This document shows, piece by piece, positions 10,701 through 22,326 of a stretch of DNA of 64,000 nt. The stretch's first letter is position 1; each line of letters starts with the position of its first letter. The position numbers were made by a program, and so were the translations under genes. Under the pieces are notes generated by a model. That model was not told where the DNA came from and did no database searches. It saw nothing but the letters and a program-made list of their open reading frames with translations. This DNA comes from Gelatoporia subvermispora B (Eukaryota; Basidiomycota; Agaricomycetes; Polyporales; Gelatoporiaceae): NCBI GenBank assembly GCA_000320605.2, contig KB445798.1, positions 1,364,131 through 1,428,130 of the forward strand. The letters are read 5' to 3'.

Positions 10701-12530
10701 GAACTCGCTTTGCTGGCATCTGTTCGGACAGCACTGGTAACACAAAAAAATGCCGCCAGCGTGTCTGCAATGCTGTCCCTACCATAATCAATTTCCCTGA
10801 CCCTGTGCACCATACTGCATTAGCGATCAAGGATATCTGTCAACTGGAGTACTTCAGTCCCGTTGTGAAGATTACTCGTCGAGTCATCAAGCATCACTCA
10901 CACTCAGACAAAGCGACTCATCAGCTAGACAAAGCACGACCAAAGTTCAATATTACCCACGGCTTGCAGACGATCGGCAAGACACGCTTTGCTACCATTA
11001 TCCATGCTGCAGTAGCATTGTGCAATTGTCTACTGGCTTTACGCTATGTTCAAGCGGAGCATGGATTGAGTATTGAGGTATGTGAAAGACCTTCTGAGCA
11101 CGCTCATATAAGCCAAACCCCGATATACAGGACTGTTCTCCCCAGCTCTTCATGGCCGGGAAGTCCGCGAGCCTCAACTTTGAGCGAGACCTGAACCAGC
11201 TCATCAGTATAGGTTTACCGTTTGCAAAAGCTATCATGTGCCTCGAATCAAGCCATTCGACAGCCGCAGATGTGTACATATTCTGGTGTGCAATCGCCGC
11301 ATGTCTCAAGAGGGTTCTAAGCGACAATGAATCAGGCATTCCGAGTAGCGTCAAGGGTCAAATTCGTGGAATTTTCAATGCTAGATGGCGCGAGATATTC
11401 GAGGAGGGACCTAACAGAGCGCACTTGTCTGCGTTCTTTCTGCATCCCGGTCAGTATCTCTCGTGATGAAGCACAACTCCATGCTCATAGACTTCTCCAG
11501 GGTACACCGGTGCAGCCATCTTCAAGGAACCAAATGCAGTCGCTTTCAATATCAAAGTACCCGCACGCAAGGACAAACACACTGGTCAAGAGATCAAACA
11601 TCGGCGTGTCTATCAGCAAGTTGGCGAGTGTCTCACGACAATGCTCGCAGCTGAGGTCGAGCATGGCAAGAACATAAAGCTCAATGTCCCTTCTACTGCC
11701 CGAAAGCTACTGAAGGATCGCTTCCAGCACCAATTCCGTGCATATGCCACCGGTCATTATCCCTTTTCGACGCCATTGAGAGATGACCAAACAGCTCTCG
11801 AGTGGTGGAAGGAGCTTGAGAATGTTCCACAGGCCGAAGTACTAGCCGTAAGTCTTGCAAATTTGCAATAACGCCCTGTATGACCGTTATGTCCTCACGC
11901 TGAGACCACGGATGACCCAGGCATTGGCAATCAAGCTGTTCTCGATCATGCCAAACTCCATGCCTGAGGAGAGAACCGTCTCAAACTTTACCTGGACGAA
12001 TAGCGCACTCCGAAACCGTCAGCATCTCTCAACAATAGTGTCCCATACTCAAATCAGGCAGTTTTATCGATCCAAGGTGAGAACTCATGACATGAGGGGG
12101 ATGATAGTCTCATTGATCAATTACAACATATTACATACACCAGGCCCGACTCCAGACAATGTCAATACCAACAGTCCGTTTCTATGAGATGGACAGCTTG
12201 CTACGAGATATGACGACGGCAATCGGACCCAAGGATGCCGAGAAAGCGGTGAAGTTCTGCGCCCTGGACCAGGATGATAGCGAGGATGATGTGGATGCTC
12301 GTCCGGGGGAATCTTGGCTGGACGACCTGACGGAGAGCCTCACGACCGACGCCGCCACAGAGTTCGCGATGGAGCATGACGTCGAGTTAGGCCAGGAGGA
12401 GCTCATCTCCTTGCTGGCGAGCGACCATGCTATAGAGATGGTGGCGCAACGGGAGTCACAGCACCAGGAGCCCGTATTAGAAGAGGGGACCAACGAGGGA
12501 GTGTCCTGGGTGTTTGACGCGGATATCTAG
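7764..12530 (+). pseudogene. Ulp1-like protease / BED finger / hAT transposase, interrupted
   Basis: Exons as read: 7764-8984, 9047-9181, [MITE 9182-9797], 9798 or 9806-10630, 10682-11077, 11131-11449, 11501-11847, 11921-12076, 12144-12530. The first part is a C48 (Ulp1/SUMO-protease type) domain: the His is in FNRHNTHWVSVVV, the Asp in ILFGDSMKG and the Cys in GGDTYSCGLLSSNA. It is followed by a BED-like finger (C-x2-C...H-x4-C in CVGCKYEF...KHATRCLKL) and a DUF659/hAT transposase with acidic residues in ISFDGGG and ICSDSTGN. The hAT dimerisation segment reads PEERTVSNFTWTNSALRNRQ, and the tail is acidic. Two lesions are visible: an in-frame TGA at 8736-8738, between the protease Asp and Cys, and a 616-base MITE. 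Removing the MITE with one target duplication leaves the frame open, so the gene was one unit before insertion. It is the likely mobiliser of the element, now defective. Confidence 0.82.
9174..9805. mobile_element. Non-autonomous hAT-type MITE inside the transposase gene
   Basis: The element proper is 9182-9797 (616 bases). Perfect 16-base inverted ends TAGTGTTGTGCCGGGC occupy 9182-9197 and 9782-9797. They are flanked by CCGACGAT (9174-9181) and CCGATGAT (9798-9805), an 8-base duplication with one mismatch. The subterminal 100-150 bases on both sides are strings of GGGCTCGG / GGGCTTT-like units, and the middle is AT-rich without a coding frame. It would have been mobilised in trans by another hAT transposase, since its ends differ from those of the surrounding element. 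Confidence 0.9.
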
Positions 12531-13028
12531 GTCTTCATTCTATTCTGTCGCGGTTTTTTGCATTTTAAACGCATTTTTTACATTCCCGCTGCATCTGCAG
12601 TGGGTCTTGCAAGTAATCGACCTCAACGACTTTTGGCGGTAGATCCGCCGATTAACTTTACCTCTGCTTGGTCACGCTTGCATTTGTTTGTACTGCCCGT
12701 CCTCGGCAGGCTCCCAACACATCAGTTTGTATCCGTCCCGCCCACCCTTCTCTGGATCCGCAGTGAGTCCGCTGGTTAAGAACGTGGGATCATCCCCGTA
12801 TATGCCTTCCTCCCAGGCTCTCTCTGTCTTGCCGCTCAACACATCTTATCCATGTTGCTGCTTGGGATCACCCAAGGCGAAACTGCTCTTTTGCCCCTGT
12901 GCGTAGCTATGCGGTGATCTTCCCCTCTCAAACTGACGTCCCTTCGTCGCAGACCACCGGATATTCTTTCCGAATTGGTCGTCTGGTTAGATATTCCATC
13001 CCTTCTTGCCTTCCGCCACTGCTGTTCA
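12531..13028. other. Spacer between hAT transposase and Helitron-type cassette
   Basis: No gene. It contains T-rich tracts at 12554-12590. If the right part is a nested Helitron, its 5' end should lie here, but I could not identify a decisive terminus. Confidence 0.4.
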
Positions 13029-13871
13029 ATGGCCGACCACGTAGTGTCTCGCGAGCTGAATATCAGGTGCAATCGGTGCCTCTACCCTTACATTGCGTTC
13101 CCCACGCCGTTCCGCGCACTCATGCGTATAAGCGGCGCCATCGTCGTCGGATCTTCCGCTACTCTCTTTTTCGATTCAACTTCGCCGCACACCTCTAGCG
13201 ATTTAGATGTGTGTGTGCCTGCCGGCTTCGCTCAACGCTTCCGCACGTATCTCCAGCGTTGCGAGGGGTATAGTCACCACGCCGATATAGATCCTCTGGA
13301 TGATTACCTTGGCGGGTTAGCCCGCACGGTACGCATGCGCAAGGACAATGTACAGATCGACCTCCTGGAAAGTCGTACCCCCCTCGCTGCCTTTCCCGTT
13401 CCTCATTTCCTCGGCACTCACTTGTTCTCCTGGCTGTCGGCAGACTCCTTCTGCACCGCTTACCCCTCCCTCACTTTTGAGCGGCGCAGCCTGATCACTG
13501 AAAACCGCAATTTAGATGCCTTGCTGGCGAACAATTCTACCAAGCAACTTCTCCGCAAATGCGTACAGCGTGGCATCGACTGCAGATCCCATCTGTCCGA
13601 ATGGACCCATCGACCATGTACGCGCGGTGCTCACTGTCCTCACACCCCGCGCTGGTTCGGCGACCGATGGTGTTTATTGGGTCATTTCGCGGACATTCAG
13701 CAATCCCGGGTCGACTTGGACGCCCGATCTGTTGTCGCCGAGTACACTGCACTGTGGTGGCGTGGAGGACGGCCATGTGGCGGCTTGTGTATCACTCCGC
13801 GTGGGCGGCTTATTCCCATGGATGTTCTCACAGAGTCGACCGATAATCTGCGTCGTGTAGGCCCGTGGTAA
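13029..13871 (+). CDS. Nucleotidyltransferase-fold-like protein in the element
   Basis: A single open frame of 280 residues. Early in it GAIVVGSSATLFF is followed about ten residues later by SSDLDVCVP. This is the GS...DLD pattern of the DNA polymerase beta-type nucleotidyltransferase fold, in which the two aspartates bind metal. A cysteine pair (CNRC) precedes it, and a Cys/His cluster (CTRGAHCPHTPRWFGDRWC) follows near residue 200. I chose the ATG at 13029 because the upstream in-frame extension looks non-coding. Similar proteins are common in Agaricomycete genomes; their substrate is not known. Its place directly upstream of the Rep/helicase cassette, on the same strand, suggests cargo of the element rather than a host gene. 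A third catalytic acidic residue may be in NVQIDLLES. Confidence in the fold is moderate. Confidence 0.6.
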   Translation: MADHVVSRELNIRCNRCLYPYIAFPTPFRALMRISGAIVVGSSATLFFDSTSPHTSSDLDVCVPAGFAQRFRTYLQRCEGYSHHADIDPLDDYLGGLARTVRMRKDNVQIDLLESRTPLAAFPVPHFLGTHLFSWLSADSFCTAYPSLTFERRSLITENRNLDALLANNSTKQLLRKCVQRGIDCRSHLSEWTHRPCTRGAHCPHTPRWFGDRWCLLGHFADIQQSRVDLDARSVVAEYTALWWRGGRPCGGLCITPRGRLIPMDVLTESTDNLRRVGPW

Positions 13872-13896
13872 TTGGGCTTCGTACTAGCGGTCCAAA

Positions 13897-14746
13897 ATGA
13901 AATCATACATTATCATCTCGGTGCAGCTGTGTGTTACGGTCAGCCTCTCCGTTTCGATGTCTTGTCCTTACATGTACTACGGTTTCGACGCGGATAGTGA
14001 GTACGAGATTTCTCTCGTAGGGGACGGGAACGTACCCCTCCGTGTGCTCAGGTAAGTGTGGCTGGGTTGTGTTGCTCACTGTGAGTTCAACTTTACCGCC
14101 ACAGACTGCTCGCCGAGACCCTCGAAACAACCAACACCGCACAAGCCACATACGCTCTGGCTGCCTTGCCTTCTGATTATGAGTGGCGGAGCTGCCCCGA
14201 ACGTGGTTCCGTCCAACGTCGGACGGATACCGCCGGAAATGATTTAACCGTTCTGCTGTCCGGGACGATACATGAACTGGCCCGTGACGATAACGGTGTC
14301 GTGTGTATCGACCTGTGTCTTCTTCGAGAGAGGGATATTATGGCCACGCAGGTGGAGGGATTACTGCCTCTCGGTACAGTGTCATTCTGCCGTTGTTTGA
14401 ATTCCCTTTAATTCTTTTCAGATACTGTCTGCGCTGCGGTCGTGCCCATGACCGCTGGTGCGGCCGTAGCGGTGCGACACTTATTATACTGACCTCGTTA
14501 GGGGGCTGACGTTTTGGCCCGTAGGACTCTGACCTCGTCAAGGATGGGTATCATGGAGCCGGTGTGGACGGCGGTGCGCTCAACATCTACATGTTGAGTA
14601 TCGGCGATGTCGTTACCCTCAATTGCACCTTGGAACGATCTCGTCGCCACCCGGACGACCTATGGGACATTGACTTGATTTGCGGTTGTGTCTATCTAAT
14701 ACACGCCGTTCCTTCTTTCGAAGAGGATCTCGGCGAGGCCACGTAA
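13897..14746 (+). CDS. Unrecognised 231-residue protein, element cargo
   Basis: Exons 13897-14051, 14105-14373, 14422-14471, 14525-14746 join in frame with consensus GT-AG sites to 231 residues; I do not recognise the family. The start follows the nucleotidyltransferase-like gene by only 25 bases. The body is rich in valine, leucine and aspartate and looks mostly beta-stranded (for example DLTVLLSGTIHELA, NIYMLSIGDVVTLNC), which would suit a small OB-like or other beta-barrel fold, but no motif proves it. It ends shortly before the Rep/helicase gene, on the same strand. A role in DNA handling by the element is a guess from context only. Confidence 0.6.
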
Positions 14747-15038
14747 TGGTTCTTACTATACGCATTGTATGGCCCCCGCCTGACGTACTCCTTTATGTTC
14801 ACCACCCGGGGTGAAAAATTCTTCACCCTTAATTCTATCCCGGTTTGACAGGTTTTGTTTGGATCCGCACCTCTCCGGAACTTCGCTCCAAAAAAAAAAC
14901 ACGTGTTTTGAAAAATCACGTGTTATTTTGTGCAGAGTTGCCGTCCAGTGCTTGCTTGCGCTCCTGAATACTCGCCGGTCGTGGTTGCATCTTGACGACT
15001 TTACGCTCCCCGCTACACTGTTGCACGATTTGAACAGC
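14747..15038. other. Spacer before the Rep/helicase gene, with two hairpins
   Basis: Contains the inverted repeat GGGTGAA...TTCACCC at about 14810-14828 and two copies of CACGTG in inverted arrangement at about 14900-14925. The second could act as an E-box-like site or a hairpin. This probably includes the promoter of the following gene; an additional upstream coding exon is possible, since the frame is open from 14811. Confidence 0.35.
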
Positions 15039-18000
15039 ATGAGCTTCTTGATTCAAGGATCGTTTGCTTCACATCCTGCCTCCATTCTTATTGATCCTGA
15101 CACTGCCACCTCCTTGGTTTCGCTGGTGTTCGCGAACCGACACCGAATTCCACAGACTGTATTGCCTTCGAGTGGCTGCGCTCAGTCGAGCTCCTGTGGA
15201 CCCCTCATTGCATATACGAATGGCGGATTCTACACATCAACATTCCCCTTGCCGGTGGCATTTTCGACGCGATCTGATATCGTCTTAGGCCTGGATTGGT
15301 TGGGCTCCTCAGGGGTGCTTATCCGGGATGGGGCATTGCAAGAGCCAGACAGCGATGCTGTCTGTACGCCTCAGGCTTTTGCGGTTTGGCACCGACTTGA
15401 TAGTACGTATTTCTTCATCCACCTCCACCTCCGTACTCACTCTCCGTCGCAGTTTCCCCCCGGCCTTCAGGCTCTCGGACTGTTGATGTTCATTCCAGAC
15501 CGGCTTCTCACGGAGGCCCGTCTCGATTTCTCTCGCCTCGACGCGAAGATCTTGCTAGTGCTGATGGCTGTGGTCCACACGCTGAGCACACAAAAATCAT
15601 TCTTGAGGGTGGCTGTGGATCCCCCTTGTCCGATGTTCTGCCAGGCAGTGAAGCGGACTGTGGTCGCTTCCTTGCCGCGTTCCACGCATTTTTCCCGCCG
15701 GCTCGCTCGATGCACGTAGCGGCTTGGCTTTTGCAATCGCACGGCTTAGATGTCTCGCTGTGGCCTATTGGTAAAGCACGATCAGTCTTCGCGAGACACG
15801 TGTTGGAGGGGGGCTGTTTCTCCTCCACCTCTCCAGGTTGTCGGGAAATGGTTCCACCTCATATAGCACTTGAAGAATACATTGCGTCCGCACGTCGCAG
15901 TGTCTACAAGTTCTGCGAAACCTCGTCGACGGATAAACCTGTAATGATGGCACTGGTCTCCGGTTTGGGACTTGAGGTCCGCGACAGCGCCAGGAATTTT
16001 CGTCATACTGTGTTAAAAGCGCTTCGGCCGCTATGTCTTCCGGACACCGAGAATACATTTGAGCAGACTGTTAACAATTTGGACCGGTTGTCTCGGGCAG
16101 ACCTACGTGCTCTTGCCCAGTCTCACGACATCAGTGCGCGGACGAGTGCTCGATCTGAAGAGTTGAAAAATCTTATTCTTCAACATCTGACGAGCAGAGC
16201 TTGCCATTTGTCAACCTCCAGCTCATGTCGGATAGTGGGTGCCACCTCTGACGAGTTTACCGGTCAGCTGGATTTACAAATAAGCCTGTTGACACGCTTG
16301 AGGCCACGAGCGACCTCTAAAGTGCTGCGCCGCTTGTTGAATTCACATAGCGTCAAGTTCAATCAAAACGACGGTGTCGGTTGCCTCCGTCGCAAACTTA
16401 AGGCATTGATTACCAAATTGAAGAAGGGCAAGCATACATGGTCTGCCAGAAGACAGCGCAAGGGGCAACAACTGCTGGACGCACGTGAAAGAGTGGCTCG
16501 AGAGTGGCCTCAGCTTATCTCGGGTGATTTGAAAGCACGTTTGCAGGCGGCATTCCGACGTGAAACAAGCAAAGAGAATTTGCAGTCCCTGATATGCGCT
16601 TGTTGCGCTGCTTCCACTCTCGTGTCGAAAATGCGCGTCGTTAAACTGGACACTCTGCCGTTAGACATTCTCCATGTTCCCTTCGTGCTCGGCCGAGGAC
16701 AACCTCCTCCATACTTCGATAGTGGTCCTCTCAAAGATGTCCTCCTGCATCCTGATGGCATTATTGGCAGCACAAACTCTCTCCACAGCGAGGCGCGATT
16801 ATGTGCTGCCTGCTATCACCCTCTGCAACGTAATCGTTTGCCGGCATTGGCTTTAGCTAATGGTCTATACCTCGGACCTGTACCTGATGAGTTGCAGGAA
16901 TTGACTCCGATTGAAGAGGCTCTGATCGCTCAGTGTCGTGCAAAAAGCTGGATCGTACAGCTGCGTGAAGATGGGCGTGAAAACGCATTGCCGAACGCGC
17001 AGCGCGGGCTCAAAGGACATGTTATCATTCATCCGCAGCGACCCGAGCCATTGTTAGATGTTCTGCCGCCGTCTATGACTGATATACTGACATCGATTTG
17101 CGTTGTATTTGTGGGCAGTGTGATGCCATCTCGAGAGTGGGTCTTGTCAAAAGCTAAGCCGTTGGCTGTTCGGCGTGAAAAGGTCCATGCGGCCTTGCTG
17201 TGGCTCAAACAAAATAATCCGCTTTATCGCGGTGTGCGCATCGCTGAGGAACATTTGCAGGCTCTCCCCGAAGATGGTGTGCTTCCTTATCATGTTGAAC
17301 GAGTCGATCCGTCTGCTGCCCAGTCCTCTCTGACTGCACGTTACGACGTCAATGAGACTCTTGAGGCGCCGCCTGACGCCATGCGACAAGGGTTGTCTGA
17401 TGAAATGTTATCTTCTGTAGTTATCACCGATGTCGACGGTCGGTCCCCTGCTAACGAACTGCGGGCTGCGGCTATCCGGCATGTCAAACAAAAAAGGGGG
17501 GGGTTTGTACTCATGCCTCACGAGCCAACACCAGTCAACGAGTTCTTTGATCCGACTTTGTTGCCTTCGGTATACCCAACTCTTTTCCCTTATGGCGCGG
17601 GGGGGCTGGAGGACCGAGCTCGCGTATCCGCCCTGTCGTTCAAGCGACACTGTAAGCACCTGTTTAGTTTGAGTGATCGCAGGTTTCAACAACATTATTC
17701 TTTTATGTTCACGGTATTTAACATTCTGCAGCGTCGTACAGTTCTACTAAAGTCTAGTTTGCGAGTTAAAAAGGATTCCTTCCGTCACGTCGCTGAGGAC
17801 TTCGCAAGTATTTCGGCCGAGACTGTGTCTCGCATGTGTGAACGATTGAACAACTCCGAGCAGTTGGATGCTACGACCGACGAAGAGCGTAAGGTTCTTA
17901 AGCTCATGAGAGAGGTTAAGCTCGTTACTCGTGATGTTCCCGGCTCCTCCTCGGCGCGCATTGCAATGCGTAACGAGATACGTGGCCTCATGCTGCATCA

Positions 18001-21000
18001 CGGAATGCCGAGCTTCTATATTACAATAAACCCTGCAGATGTCTATAATCCTCTTGTTAAGTTTCTCGCCAGGGCGGACATCGATATCGACGATTTGTTG
18101 CCTGAACAGGTACCTAATTATTGGGACCAGTCAATTCTCATCGCCCGCAATCCAGCAGTGGCCGCGCGTTTTTTTAACATATACATGCACGCGTTCATCC
18201 GCACTTTACTCGCTTTCGATCCGAAACAGCAGGATGTCGAAGGGGGAATTCTGGGGGTTGTTAAATCCTACTACGGTTGCGTCGAGGCTCAAGGACGTGG
18301 ATCGCTCCATTGTCACATGGTCGTGTGGGTGGAGGGAGGATTAAATCCAGATGAGCTCCGTGAGCGTGTACTTGCAGACCACAGCGAAGAGTTTAAGCGG
18401 CGTTTACTTGATTTTCTCGATGACACTATCTCTAACGCCATTCCTCCAGCACCGGATGGCTACACGGACTCGGACCAGCGCCTGCCTCATCCATGTTCCA
18501 CCCGGGGCGTTCGCATGGAAGACCTCGCCACTCCTGCCACAGCCAACTTACGCGCCACAGATTTGCACCGTGTCGTATCCGCGTGTCAGAAACACGTCCA
18601 TTCGAGTACTTGTTATAAATATTGGAAAGGCAAAGGTCACGCGAAGGAATGTAGATTTGACCTTGAGGAGGGAAACGTGTGCTTGGAGAGCTCTATAGAT
18701 CCGGAGACCGGACAGATATGCCTCCGGTGTATGGATGGCTTAATTAATAACTTCAACGAAACTGTCATTCAGGCGATGAGGTGTAACATGGATATCAAAT
18801 TCATGGGCAATGGTCAAGACGCTCGTGCTGTGCTCATGTACATCACCGACTACATCACAAAATCTCCTCTGAAAGCTCATGTGTCCTACGCGGTGCTCGA
18901 GGTTGCCTTGAATCGATTGGCTCGTTTCGATACAGGCTTGAATGACATTGCACAGAGGGCAAGACGCACACTGCAACGGGCGGCGTTTGCGATGGTGGCG
19001 CAACAAGAACTGAGTGCCCAACAGGTGGCGTCTTACTTGATGGACTTCGAGGACCATTTCACAAGTCACACCTTCAATAATCTGTATTGGCCCGGCTTTG
19101 AGCGTTATCTCGATGCGCTAGACCCCAGTCCTGAATGCGCCTACCGCGGGGCATCTCGAACATCGGGAGATGGGGGAGCAGTCTCCACACCAGAAAATGG
19201 CGACATGCCAGCCGGCACAGGCGACAAAGACGATACCTTTCTCGAAGGAATCGCGGACACTGTCGAAAATGGTGACCTAGATGAGTACGACGAGCAGTTG
19301 AATAATATGAACACTGTAGATGAAGTTAGAGTGACTGCTAATCGGTCTGGTCAATTAATTCTGCTCGCAAACCAGTTATATGACTACGTGTATCGTGCGC
19401 CTGAGCTTGCAAACTTGTCGTTGTGGGATTTCGTGGCCAGAACAAAGAAGGAGAGTAAACGTAGCTCTCGGGAAGGAGAAGCCGAAGGCGACATCCAGGA
19501 GTCACTCGAGATTTCGGATGACGCAGGACTGGATGACCTTGAGGAGGATGGAAATGATGATGGATGTTCATGTGGTCCTGCCCTCGATCACTGCATATGC
19601 GGATCTGGAGATGTGGAGCATCTACTGGTCGATGGAGGTGATGACCCTGCACCAGATAAAGAGCAATTGCGTGGGATGACCGTATCAGAGTTATTGGCAT
19701 CTCTGTCACAACAACGTCCAACGTTTGGATTTACCCATCAACACCTTGAACATAACCGGAAGCACCTGAAGATTTTACATCCCGCTCGGGCGTTCGTGCC
19801 TGTGCCTATCGGACCGGCTCTACCGAGACGCGATCGCGAGGCTGAGTATCCTCGCTATTGTAGGCTCATGTTACTGTTTTTTAAGCCATGGCGGGTGGCC
19901 TCTGACTTACGTGAAAGACCTCAGACGTGGACCGACGCGTTCAAGAACATGACTGCAACTCTGCCCGAGCGCTTTGTACGCATCATGAATAATATACATA
20001 TTATGCACGAGTCTCAGGATTGTCGCGACAAACATCTGCGGCAGGGCCGTCACCGACGGCGTTTCGCTGAGCCTGTCGGTCAGGGTTTCGAAGGCGTGTC
20101 CATGGATGATGAGGATACCGCAGATTGCCCTTGCGTAGAGGACGTGTTAGACCACTTGCAGGCTATTGACAATTCCCGCTCTGCGTACCAGAATCGTATG
20201 GATGCGAGCGTGCTGGAGTGTATGACTCTGGCTGATCAGCACGCATTGTTTACAGAATTCACAGCACCCGAACGTCCAAGTGAACCGGATGACTCTCTGC
20301 TCGTGATAGATCCTGCTGTGGATAACGTTGAAGACACATGGAGATCTGCTTACGCGGAACGTCGCGCGGCCACACGCTCACGCTTAACTGCAAGTTCGCC
20401 TCAAGCTTCGGGTCCTGCCTCTGCTGCTAGTCGCCCTGGCCTCGTGGCACAGCACATGGGCGTGTTGCATGATGCCAGTGCATTACCTTTGCACAGTGTG
20501 GCTGTGATACCCGTCCAGGTGTCATCGGGCGTGCGGTCCGCACGCGATGTCGTTGCTGAGTACGCTATCAAATGGACGTTAAATTGCGAACAGACTCGTG
20601 CATTCGCAATAATTGTGAAACATGCAATGGACCCCCGCAGTTTGGATCCTGATGATGCCTTGCGGATGTATATCGGCGGCCAGGGAGGTACCGGAAAATC
20701 GACAGTCATTAACGCGTTACGAGAGTTTTTTAGCGCTCGTGGAGAAAGTAGGCATCTGCGACTTTGTGCTTACACCGGAGTGGCCGCACGCAATGTGGGT
20801 GGAGTGACTCTCCACGCAGCTATGTGCTTCGAACCGAATAAAAGGAGTCAGAGTGAACGGAGTACACGGTCTCGAGAGGCCTTAACCGCTATGTGGGGGG
20901 GGTAGACTACCTATTCATCGATGAGATGTCTATGGTGGGGTGTAAAATGTTGGCTCAAATTAGTGAAGCATTGGCAACCGCAAAGGGTAACTCAGCGGAT

Positions 21001-22326
21001 TTTGGTGGAATGAGTGTAATCTTCGCAGGGGACTTCGCTCAACTGGCCCCTATCAGCGACCGTGGACTCCACTCGTGGGTAGCCGGATCATCGGCGGTGG
21101 CTACTAAATTGCCTGGCCAGGACATCGTGATGGGTAAGGTACTGTGGTTATCAGTTGACACGGTTGTCATGCTTTGGAGGCAAATGCGCCAACAAGGTGA
21201 TGAGAACGGTCCTTTTGTGGAACTACTGTCTCGATTACGAGAAGGCAGGTGCACCGATGCGGACTACAACTTATTGAACTCACGTGTGGTTACAAACCTG
21301 CCGGCTCGATGGCAAACTTCAACCTGGGCAGACGCTCCGGCTCTAGTGGCAAACAATCCTATTAAAGATGCATTGAATGAGAAGGCTGTTCGGAATTTCG
21401 CCGTGCAAACTGGCCGTGAATTCCATTGGTATTATTCGCAGGACTCAATGGGTGGTCACGTGATAACAGAAAGTACTTTGCGAGAACGATTGTGGAACAT
21501 GCATTCTGGGCAGGGCGGTCAACGCTTGGGTAAGATTCCTATGGTAATAGGTATGCGTATCTTGGTGACTCAAAACTTTGACGTCGACGGAGGTATTGTG
21601 AACGGCAGTATGGGAGTACTGAAAAGAATTAGATACACCACTGACAGTGAGGGCAGAAGGTATGCTCTGTCATGCATTGTGCGTCTGGATGACGCCGATG
21701 ACGACTGCGAGGTCATGCAGGGTATGGACCCGTGCGAAGTCCCTGTGCTGTGTGACGAAGTCCAATTCACGGCGAAACATCCTTACTCAGGAGCTGGCCA
21801 ATCATTCAAGCGGTTACAATTACCTATTTTACCCGCATATGCGCTGACCGTTCATAAAGCCCAAGGACGAACATTCTCCAATGTGTTTGCTGACGTGCAA
21901 GGCTGCTCAGGTACAGATCAGCCATATGTAATGCTATCTCGCGTGAAGTCCCTCGCAGGTTTAGTCATATTGAGGCCTTTCAGATGGGCAAAGATAAGCT
22001 GCCGATTCTCTCAGGACACTCGTCGTGAATTGGACCGTTTGGATGTTTTGGCTGTAAGGACAACTGCAGTGCATGGAGTACCAGACGATGCACGTGCCGC
22101 TCAGGAGCGCCTGGAGCGTGAAAGACAACCTCCGTTGACGGCGAACGAGTTTGCAGGAAAAGGGAGACACGCGTTGGCCGGGGTAGGAATGGACAAAAAT
22201 GTATTGCTAGACCTCTTACAGACAAAAACGTTTGCCGAAATACACGCGCTACAGAACCCCCGCAAACGAAATCTAGACAAGGCCAACAGAGCCGAAGAGC
22301 CGCGGCGTCGCAGGCGAATAGGTTAG
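15039..22326 (+). CDS. Helitron-type Rep/PIF1 helicase with retropepsin-like N-terminus
   Basis: Exon 1 (15039, possibly earlier, to 15402) splices in frame to 15453-22326. Domain order: a retropepsin-like segment (ILIDPDTATSLVS, then DIVLGLDWLG); a SAP-like DNA-binding motif near 16080-16190 (LSRADLRALAQSHDIS); a cysteine-bearing linker of the DUF6570 type at about 16780-17110; the Helitron Rep domain, with HUH residues in GSLHCHMVVW (about 18300-18330) and the two tyrosines of MYITDYITKSPL (about 18835-18870); and a PIF1/RecD-like helicase with Walker A GGQGGTGKST (about 20675-20705), Walker B FIDEMSM and the late motif ALTVHKAQGRTF. This would nick, transfer and unwind single strands in rolling-circle transposition. 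The reading frame shifts once, in an eight-G run at 20895-20902 inside the helicase; one G more or two fewer would restore it. The fused protein would be about 2,400 residues. The stop overlaps that of the convergent gene. Confidence 0.85.
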
